This document shows, one piece after another, positions 55,574-64,000 of a DNA stretch of 64,000 nucleotides. A model generated the notes under the pieces. It was given only the letters and a program-made list of their open reading frames with translations, did no database searches and was not told the origin of the DNA. Made by a program: the position numbers and the translations under genes. This stretch comes from Polytrichum commune (Eukaryota; Streptophyta; Polytrichopsida; Polytrichales; Polytrichaceae). The DNA lies in assembly GCA_950295325.1 (NCBI GenBank), contig OX485807.1:8583001-8647000 (forward strand). The letters run 5' to 3'. Positions within the stretch are counted from its first letter, which is position 1. Each line of letters opens with the position of its first letter.

Positions 55574-56321
55574 TAATCAACGTAGTTGTCAAATCTCCAT
55601 GTTCGATGTTCTTACCATTTCCGGCAACTGACCGGAAGGTTGCCACCCACCGCATGTGGGGTGTTTGGAGAATTGTCACCCTCACTTGCGCATGTTTGGT
55701 TTCCTAATCCCTACCAAGGGGTAGAGCATGTGGGTGTTCATCGGTTTGTTTTTCATGTTCTCCAACTTTTATCGATTATATATGCATCAGCAAATCTATG
55801 ATCAAGCATCAACAAATATTGATTGGAAATCGGATCTTCCCTTATTTAGTCATGGTTATTAGAAGTGCATGTTTGTTTGTTTCGAAATTGCATACGCATA
55901 TCTTTTTGATTGTGTTGGCTTTTGAACGTGGAGAGATTGATCAGATTTGACGATGTAGTTCAATCTCTTCTAAAAATGTATGTGTTCATGGTGTTTGTTC
56001 TTTGATCCTCACTGGCCCACACATCAATCAAGTTTAGGTGTATGGTTGAGAAAAGTAATCGAATAACACATGAATACCTTACTAGCAAACACATGTCCTA
56101 TGTAGGTTGGTCGGTGGTGTGTCTTTATTTAAGCTATCTATACTCCTTTGGAAATTTGATCCCGCTTTGACTTGGTTAATTTAGTTTAATGATCTAATAT
56201 CGGAATCTATATTACTAATCAAATATTTCACCCTAATTTTCTCCTTTAGTTTGCCTTCCCCCTCATTAGGTGTTATGGACATTCACCCCATTCATGGCGG
56301 GGGAATCCATGGCTTATGGGC
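55574..56321. other. Unassigned stretch
   Basis: A plus frame at 55516-55707 overlaps the MITE end and shows no motif. Confidence 0.4.
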
Positions 56322-56568
56322 AGTGTCCGAAAAGTTTTAAAGTTATTGAGGTTAATTGCCTACCTCTTTAAAAGGGCATAGGTTATTTCCCTCATGGCAT
56401 AGGTTGCATCCTACAATATCAAATTTTTGTAAGTTGAAAACCTTTTGAGTTTTTAAGTTACCCGCCAATTGCCTTCAAAACTAATTTTTAGTAGGTTAAA
56501 ATCCTTCTTATCTTTTATTGTTGTAGGCTTTAAATTCAAAATTTGAGTACTGAGTGGTATCCTTGGCA

Positions 56569-56621
56569 GGAATTGAACCTGGCTAAGCCCTTCACCACGT
56601 TTGAAGGCCAAGGATTAACCA
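56569..56621 (-). other. Possible SINE-like Pol III A/B box pair
   Basis: On the minus strand TGGTTAATCCTTGG is followed about 30 bp later by GGTTCAATTCC, in the order and spacing of tRNA-type promoters. No tail or duplication identified. Confidence 0.3.
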
Positions 56622-56674
56622 ACTTTTTTTTAAAGAGTTGATTATAATGAAAGGTTGTTAAAATTCAAATGAGT

Positions 56675-57010
56675 TTAAGGGTGAAAGTCCTCACCATCTT
56701 CTAATTCAACCTCTACTCTTCCTGCAAGATATTTCTCAGGATTAGTAAACAAGAATCGAAACTTTCTTGAATCATTCCACAAAGATATAGCTTCCTCCAA
56801 AATAAACTCAAAATTTTTGGTTGGTCCTTCAATCGCCACCCGCATCACACTATCCAAGTGTGTTGTTGTCATTCGATTCCTTTTCTTCTGCTTGATGTTA
56901 TTATGCACAAAGAAAGCTCTTCACAAGTAGCAGTACTAACACATTGGCATCTTGCAATGTCGGCAAGCGTTAGTAGGTTAGGAAATTTTAGTTTCAAAAT
57001 TTGCTTGATC
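56675..57010 (-). pseudogene. hAT transposase C-terminal remnant, minus strand
   Basis: The minus strand reads KFPNLLTLADIARCQCVSTA and TCE in one frame. After a 1-base shift it reads RAFFVHNNIKQKKRNRMTTT and HLDSVMRVAIEGP, ending EVELEDGEDFHP and a stop at 56675. FP-L--LA-IA-----VSTA-CER-F---N-IK---RNR----HLD-LMR--IEGP is the dimerisation region of the hAT group that includes plant ZNF862-like proteins. N-terminal and catalytic parts are missing. Confidence 0.75.
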
Positions 57011-57047
57011 TGCGAGACTACGACATTTGAATTTCAACACAGCGAGC

Positions 57048-57063
57048 GAGAGAGAGAGAGAGA
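57048..57063 (+). repeat. GA microsatellite
   Basis: About eight GA units, in GCGAGAGAGAG. Confidence 0.8.
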
Positions 57064-57393
57064 GGAGCTGATGAGAGAGGAGTTGTGATGAATGGTATTT
57101 GTAAAGATTGGCGGGAAGGGAGTTAGGGCTATTATTGATATCCGTTTATGTGCCACCCAAGAGCCCCGAGTATTAGCCTAAAGATATGTACTTAGGTCAA
57201 ATAATTTCCCAATTTGAAGAAGGATGAATGGCTAAAATTCTCTCTTTTAAAAACTTTGTAGGCAAAATTTCCTAAATGTTTTTTATCACATAGGTTGATA
57301 TCCTATGTTTTTAAATTGTCCATAGTCTCTTTGTCCTACACTTTCAAAATTTTATAGGCTAAGTCACAAATTTTGTAGGCTGCATTTACACTA

Positions 57394-59744
57394 GCCTTAG
57401 GCTCTTGGCGGACTATGCGTATGGGTGCCATGTTTTTGGGTGTAGAGTGGCCACGAAACATCTCTAAATAAGTAGCCTGACATCATATCAATTTCAACAC
57501 ATCTCCTACATAATGACTTCTTCTCAGTCTATATATAGAAACTTCCATACAATAAACACAATCTTGGTGGGCGAGGTGGCACCACAAAGGTGTCGGGATT
57601 TAGCACGATGGGGGAATAGATTGGCAACACAAGGTGGTGGTTTTCTTTGATTAAATAAAGCAATCACATGTGTCCCCCCTATTGCACTTATAATGGTTAC
57701 AAACACCGTCACACATAGTCCAATCTTATCTATTTAACACATGTCTTTTTGGTGTTTGTTCTTAACTACAAGCCTTGTCACATGGCACTAAAAAATAAGA
57801 GTCCAATGAAGAAGATTGAACGCAAAAGGCACATGTAATTAAGAACAACAATCAATTGGTTTGACAATCATTCTTGAGCACACACATATTCAATACAAAA
57901 TTGCTCATTGGCGAAAATTTGTTACATATGTTTACCACATGTGAGAGGGTTATGTGTTTTTTCAATGCAATTTGATGCCTAATGGTTATTGTTGAGTATC
58001 TTGATGAGTTAAAGTAGAAACCTATACAAGCTCTCCTTCCCTACAAAGCCATTTAATGATACAAGGAGTGTCAATTTTCTCTATTATAAACTATTGTTGG
58101 TAAAATACGATGAAATTGTTTACATGGCATACATTCGGATTGTAATTTGCTAACAAGTTGACACTATTTCACTTGAGAATCCAACATGCAATAGGGCTTG
58201 CATAGTTGGAAGTGCCCACACTAGGTGCACATACATTAACCCTTTATAGCCACCAAGAGCCAACTCTCTCAATAAGAGAAGCCACCATGGAGTCACACAA
58301 TGTCTTCACCCAACACCCCCACTCAGCATGGAGACTCTTTGATATTTCAAGAATAGAGAGGTACAAGTCTCGTTCGATTTAGTTATAATTTGATGGATAA
58401 TGATGCTCTAAAATATTTGTGTTGAAGCTCATAGAAAATTGCTGAGATGTGAAGGAAAGGAACCAAATTTTATGTTCATGCGTTGCCCATTGCAAGAATT
58501 AATCATCTTTAGTGGTGTGCAACACTACAAACCAAACATTTCTCAAAATTGCCTTTGAGCCCATCTTGAGAGACAAATATCATTGGTCGATGAACTTTCA
58601 CCACCTCAAGAATAGGCACATGGACTCCAAAGTTGGAATTTTAAATTTCACATACATGTTTTTTTCAAGTAAATACAATTGATGTATTTTATTGAACTTC
58701 GTTGTCCATAATGACATCCAAATTTGGAAAGAATCAAGGATTCTCACAAGCTCATTCAATATCTAAAGTTCGACCTTCCAACGACTACATCTTCTCAAAT
58801 ATTTATGGAACAAGGAGATATTTGTTCTTTGATCTTCATAATGAAGATAGTATCCACATACAATTGGCTAACCCTAAAATTTGTTGGTGAAGGTGGATTA
58901 AATTGCCCTCAACATCTAGGGTGGTATGTGAGTTTCAAGTTCATTGGAATGCACCCAATGACAAGAAAGGGTTAAGATATGCATGTTTTATATCATTAGA
59001 TCTCATTGTCCACAACCTTTTGTTGATCATGTGCATAAAATTAGGGTTGCATTTGCAAATGTAGGATGAACAAAAATTGGACCTTCCTTGATTTAGTTAT
59101 GGTTTTTTTTTTGATAAAAAAGTGGGTATGTGTTTATTCTTTAAATGTATACATATCCATAGGGTCTTGTGGGAAGCCTAGGTTCTCTCAAGGATAGGAG
59201 CCTTGTTTCCCATAAAGCCTCATGACAAGGGCCTCAGTAAATAAAAAGACGCATGACCTCCCTAGGAAACATGGTAGGAGATACTTATTCTATAATGTCT
59301 TTCAAGGAAGCCATAAGGAGATTCTACATGGTAAGGTGCCCTATGTAAAGGTGCACAAAAATGCCCATGGTCTTTATGTTTCAAAATAACATGCATATAA
59401 GTTATGGCGGTCATGCTCTGTAAACCCATTTTGGGTTCACACATGAGCTTGCAGCTATAATCAAGGGTGAAGTGTCCCTCAATCGTGCCAACTATGGGTT
59501 GGTGTTGTCTTCCTCTCTAAGTTATGGTGGCCTCTAAGGGTCATTATGAACAGACACCAAGAGGACTCGTGTTTAAGAAAGAGTGGAGTGCACACTCAAA
59601 ATTTATTTGACCATTCCAGGCTCAATCAATAACACAATTTGGGAGGGAGGGGGAGGGAAACATGTAAAACATACCAAACAACATGACAAATTTGTGAAAC
59701 AAATTGAATAAATAAGATAGTTCGTTTAACCAAACACCTATCAT
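57394..59744. other. Unassigned stretch
   Basis: AT-rich DNA with short frames only (for example plus 58702-58975). No element ends paired. Confidence 0.4.
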
Positions 59745-60000
59745 TGAGTGGTATGTGGCTCCGAGAAAGGACACCAAGAAGACACGTGTTTAAAAAAAAC
59801 AAAACTAGATTGCATGCTCAGAGTACAATACCTATTCTAGTCTCCATAGTCAACATAATTGGAGAAGCAAATTTGACCATTCAATGGACACAAAAATCTT
59901 CCATCTGATAATGATTTAAGATATTCATACGAGCTCCAAAAACCACGAGAGAGGCAGCTACGCCCTCGATTTGGATTCGCTAACCATTTTGCACTAAAAA
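59745..60000. repeat. Dispersed repeat, partner at 19672-19950
   Basis: See the partner. This copy keeps AACATAATTGGAGAAGCAA where the other has a G run. Confidence 0.55.
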
Positions 60001-60119
60001 CGCGTGTTCCATATCCTAGTTGGAAGAAGTAACATCTCGAGACTCATCATCTACCTTAAGTTAGATACCTCGAATCCATATCCCTCCGGAATTGCTGTGT
60101 CTGGGTTGCAGTAAGGTAT

Positions 60120-60302
60120 TCATTTCAGGGCAAGCGAGACACCCAGCTGCACCACACAATGATGGGTGGGAGGGGACGCCGTGTCTTGTGACTTGAGCTT
60201 GTCCATTTCCTCGAGCATGCCTGACTTAATCTGAACTTTTAAGTTATTAACCGGAAGAAGGCGTGTGCCAAAAACAGGAAAGATGAGCTCCGACCAGGGC
60301 AT
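60120..60302 (-). other. Coding-like minus frame (unrecognised)
   Basis: Sixty codons starting MPWSELIFPVFGTRLLPVNN and containing GMLEEMDKLKSQDT. It has no low complexity and a balanced composition, but no known motif. It lies head to head with the candidate exon at 60321, so at most one of the two is likely to be real. Confidence 0.2.
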
Positions 60303-60320
60303 TCATGATCGTCAGACGAG

Positions 60321-60425
60321 ATGATTTCTGAGATTGTGTTCCAGGATGATGAAATTTCATTGAAATTCCGTGCTCACGTCTTCAATCTTCTACTCACCCT
60401 GCACTGCCTGTCATGCAGCAGCATG
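60321..60425 (+). other. Candidate exon (unrecognised)
   Basis: Thirty-five codons from ATG, starting MISEIVFQDDEISLKFRAHV, end at ATG followed by GTATCT, a donor-like site in phase 0. The next candidate exon at 61295 would also be phase 0, and the intron would contain the MITE at 60601-61067. Confidence 0.2.
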
Positions 60426-60600
60426 GTATCTAACTTATTAATTCCCATATGTACAATCTCCGTCCACACACACACGTGTGATGAACGGGGAGAACCGGCT
60501 GCTAAGTTAGTTGCAGGTAAACCGGTTGAGTTTGAGAAATAACCGGTTGAAGTTCATCAAGACTGTTGGAAAATTACCCATAATTCTAGGGGATTATATA

Positions 60601-61067
60601 CAGTAATCTTCCGCTTAAGTACACACTTTGAACCGGAGCCGTTGGTGCGCACTTTACTCATATCGTTTTCTAGATTTGATTCTTCTCTGATTTGATGGAT
60701 TGCAACAGGAAACGAATGAAGCTTGAGGCAACCCGTTTGACTGAATGTGAAAGTGCTACTAACTTCAGAGGCTTTGAAGCTCTACACAACAATGTCCTCG
60801 ACATCAACGACCAATGGCTTTGCTCCGATGTTCAAACGGAAGTTGAACAAATGTATGATGAATTGTGATGATCGTTTGAGATGTTTTAACAAAATGTTAA
60901 CAAATTGACATTGAATGTCGAGTGTAAAATATTCATTCATTTGCGGCAAATGACACTGCATGACCTGTTCAAACAATAAAATATGAACCCTGATTTTTGT
61001 CAAAAAAAGTGCGCACTTAACCGGGATGCATACTTAAACGGGTGCGTACTTAAGTGGGATATTACTG
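60601..61067. mobile_element. Pogo-like TA-flanked MITE, copy 2
   Basis: It starts CAGTAATCTTCCGCTTAAGT, and its reverse complement starts CAGTAATATCCCACTTAAGT. TA stands on both sides (60599-60600, 61068-61069). It aligns with 48486-48959 throughout (landmarks TTTGAACCGGAG, TGCTCCGATGTTCAAA, CTGCATGACCT, ATGAACCCTGATTTTTRTCAAA). Confidence 0.8.
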
Positions 61068-61119
61068 TAGAATGTACACTATTTTAATAAAGAGAAACTG
61101 AAAGGTGTTGAAATGTAAT

Positions 61120-61195
61120 CGGTTGGACTTGGAAGCACTAACTTAGGATATCGACCGATGATGCCCGAAAATCTCCCCAGGCACTGCACACGTTG
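61120..61195 (-). repeat. Copy of the 55-bp repeat of 49577-49640
   Basis: The minus strand reads CAGTGCCTGGGGAGATTTTC, then CATCGGTCGATATCCTA and CTTCCAAGTCCAACCG, matching 49577-49640. Confidence 0.55.
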
Positions 61196-61284
61196 GCAGT
61201 AGTACTGTCAATATTTGTAACTTTGAAGAGGATCTTTTTTGAAAGGAGCAAATGCAAGATAACTTAACTGAAACTTACTTTCAG

Positions 61285-61355
61285 AGGTTTGCAGATTGAG
61301 AAGGATGCAGGAGCAGCACTGAAGTCAGGCCTGTTGACCAATATGAATCTTCAGG
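61285..61355 (+). other. Candidate internal exon (unrecognised)
   Basis: A short segment lies between TTACTTTCAG (good acceptor; alternative TTTGCAG ending 61294) and CAGG followed by GTATAC. It reads GLQIEKDAGAALKSGLLTNM and NLQ. The splice-like borders and sequence quality are the best in this part of the window, but the protein is unknown to me. Confidence 0.3.
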
Positions 61356-64000
61356 GTATACTTCACACTCGCACTCACTGACTCTTTTCTTTCCTTCTCT
61401 TCTCTGTTTCTTTTGGGAGAATTGTAGTTCATTTATAGAATCAAAGAAAAGCCCACTTACTTAGTTGGGCTCCCTGGGATGGAGAGACAAAATTATCGCA
61501 TTTATCGAACATCTCATTCGTTCGACATGAACACTTGACCTCTTATAGGTTGTTGGCCCATTCGTCTCAAATGATTATCCTAATATAGAGTATTAAAAGT
61601 TTACTTTGGCATGAAACGATCATAAATAATAAGCATTCATGTTGCATATTACTTCAAGATTCTTATGTTGGATGAATGAGAGGTACATGCAAATGTGACA
61701 ATTATGTCTCTCACCTAGGGAGAAGAAACCTTCAAGGATGGAGGCAAAGGGTGAATGGGTGAGGTTGGTTAGAGACACACAATTTGGCTCATTGGTGGTG
61801 CCCACCATGCCATGAAACCTACCAACCGTTTGATTTGCCAAAGCCACATACTTCTTGGTAGAAAGCCCCTTGCAAAGGCTATTACGTGGGCACCAATAGG
61901 TAGGTCGCAACTTCCAAATAGAAGCCGCCTTGGCGAGGCTAGCAATTGCATCAAATGTGTAGCTCTACAAATTGGATACCTAAATGTTGCACTAAACCTT
62001 CATAAAACATGCGTTAATTTGCACCCAATCTCCCTTAATCTCTCACCATTATCAATTTCGCTTAAATCATGTTGTCACAATTGTGGGGAGGTCAGATCTC
62101 ATTGAACGTGCTTCCGGGTGTGCAAGGCAATTGTTGTTCAATGAGGGAGCAATTCACATGTGAATTTTATCTTGCACTTTCTCCTCCACTTGACTTCATA
62201 GTTGTCTTGTTTTTTGGTTAGGCAAGTGCTTTGTTGGGCTGCAAATAAGAGGGTTTTATGTATTGTCCGTTGAAATTTTTGTTTTTTGTTGGCCAATTGA
62301 TTGGGTATTGGTAGTTTTTGTTTGTTTACCCGAGTGTATTTAGGGTCTTTCTTTGACCAGTGTCACCGTATTCTTTTTGGTTTTGCCTCCTTGTAGCAAT
62401 GTAATACCTAACATTTGTTGCAATGTCGGAGAAGTTCATGAGTTCATTTATTCTTGTTTTCTACTAGTTTGCCATAGTCACAAAAATGGGAAAATTTTCG
62501 GCTCCTAAGTGGATTCTAGTCAATAAAAACCATGTGTCTAACCTCCACTCTGCACATGTAGAATTGATTTCTTGCCCGCAGTTTCATTTGGATAGCAAGG
62601 TCCCATAATTGGGATAGCATTTGTACGGAGCTTGTTCTTCACAATGCATTGATTGGGCACGGTTGAACGCCTCCTACAACTACCCTCCATTAACCACATC
62701 AATTTAATATCCACTTTCTATTAAAGGAGTTATTTGAATTTTTTGCCTCTTTCTTGATTTGGATTGGTAGAAACAACATGTTGCTTTCAATTGGAATGGC
62801 ATGCAAATGGTTCACAAAAGATGATTGGTTGAAAGTTTGTTCCCACTAGTTCTCCTTCTGCCAATCCAATTTCCGGTTTTGATGCTTGCAGAGGGGGGGG
62901 GGGGTTTCCCGTGGCAACACCAATATGACCCATAGTGTGACAATTTTGCTTGACCGTGCAAATCCCCATGTTTGCATGCCTCACCAATTTGTGGATTTGT
63001 CATCTTCAAAATCCGTCACAGAACATGCAACCCCGCTCCCCATTCCATCCCAATTCCATTGAAGAAATCACCCACTCCATGGCACAACATGTTTAGGGGT
63101 GGATGTTTGTTTCAAAAGCTTGCACGAACAAACTCCATCAAAGTTGACCATTGTGATCCCCCCACCTCCCCCGCCCCTAAGGTTGAGGCATCTATAACTG
63201 ACAAAAAATTATAGAATTTGCATATGTTAAGGAGGATTAAAAAGCTAGATTGATTTTTCTTGCAAAGAGAAACATATTATAAGGATTTTTCCATGAATAT
63301 GGGAATTGCTACAAATTTTGAAGCAATGAAGTTAGGGTTAAACATAGTCGATTTATAGGCTAACTCATAATTACTCATCAAAATGCTAATGTTTGGCTAC
63401 AACAATTGTCAAAACTCTTACAAGGGCAATCAATCACAAGTTGCCACCACATTAACCTTAAATATGTTTGCCTAAAAAAGGAAGATCTCATGCATGTCGG
63501 CATTACATGACCCTAGTGAGCGGTTAAATGAACATGGTTGACCATGGATGTCTCAACCTTGGCCCTATGGCACATATGGCTAAGTGGGGATATCTACACC
63601 TACCTCATCCTACTAAAGTTTAGGAACACATGTTGTTAAATTTACAAATTTTCATCAGCAATAGGTCAACCTTGGCACACAATGTACAATATGCAAATTA
63701 CCAATGATATCTCAAGCCAACCCCACCATATTGTCTGCAAGAATGCAATCCTTTGTCAACGTTCAACAAACACCCGAAATTTTGGGTAGTGGTTGTAGAT
63801 TTTGACAAGCATAGAGTAGCAAACCGCACAAGCATATCGCAAACATGTTTATGCAAAAAGTTTATGGAAGGAAAATGGAGGGTGTGCAAACTTGAAAGCT
63901 TGATCCGTTTGTTGCGAGTAAGGTACGGGGTTGGGTTAAAGGGTAGGAATTCCCTAATGCAATGGGGTTTGGGTGGGGGGAGGAGATGGCCCGTGACGGG
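61356..64000. other. Unassigned stretch to window end
   Basis: It holds several short frames without motifs, a GT-rich segment at about 62210-62400 that looks like LINE 3' sequence but gives no clear protein match, and a 12-G run at 62893-62904. Confidence 0.4.

Larger units (their letters stand above)
56322..57393 (-). mobile_element. Probable hAT element with transposase remnant
   Basis: CAGTGTCCGAAAAG at 56322, and TAGTGTAAATG for the reverse complement of the right end, give CAGTG/TAGTG-type ends around a hAT transposase fragment. The flanking octamers (GCTTATGG-like and GCCTTAGG) match only in part, so the borders are tentative. Confidence 0.35.

Noticed and set aside
60782-61003. 73-codon minus frame in the pogo-like MITE
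   Set aside because: The equivalent frame is not kept in the copy at 48486-48959, so it is not a conserved coding region.
1-64000. tRNA, rRNA or other structured RNA genes
   Set aside because: A few A/B-box pairs were seen (8369, 13856, 56569), but none folds by eye into a complete cloverleaf with a proper acceptor stem.

Overview
The window reads as nuclear intergenic DNA of a land plant. It is AT-rich and has no operons, no ribosome-binding sites and no intact cellular gene that I can recognise. It is dense in decayed plant-type transposons: Ty1/copia, Ty3/gypsy, LINE, hAT, pogo/Tigger, Mutator-, CACTA- and Harbinger-like. Nearly all long open frames fall in LTR interiors, low-complexity tracts or broken transposon genes. 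The LINE and SWIM-like protein fragments remind me of non-flowering land plants, but that is an impression and not a taxonomic call.

Layout. 0-9 kb: mostly featureless DNA with a hAT-like MITE, a small foldback element and a CACTA-like element. 9.3-10.8 kb: a gypsy solo LTR with an exact 5-bp target-site duplication (TSD). 11-18.9 kb: two related hairpins, a second foldback element, a Mutator-like element with a 9-bp TSD, a pogo-type MITE and a tiny retroposed insertion. 19-24.7 kb: dispersed repeats, a three-unit tandem repeat carrying a TA-flanked MITE, a LINE 3' remnant and two inverted copies of one TIR element. 25.5-28.3 kb: low-copy DNA with two possible exons. 30.4-34.0 kb: a complete but internally deleted copia element with a MITE inserted in its reverse transcriptase. 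34.5-35.1 kb: a pogo/Tigger element with transposase remains. 35.9-43.7 kb: a gypsy nest made of two broken gag genes, one 5' LTR, two tRNA primer sites and two solo LTRs in opposite orientation. 44.6-46 kb: two MITEs. 48.5-51.9 kb: a pogo-like MITE and a hAT element nested in a Harbinger-like element. 53-57.4 kb: 200-bp MITEs, a possible promoter with an open frame, and a second hAT transposase remnant. 57.4-64 kb: mostly unassigned DNA with a second pogo-like MITE lying between two possible exons.

The main value of the window is its insertion record. Many elements have exact TSDs, and several nestings give an order of events. Five families with TA target sites fill their interiors with repeats of a short motif taken from their own terminal repeat. 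If a host gene is present, it is one with small exons in long transposon-filled introns. The candidate exons are listed with low confidence.
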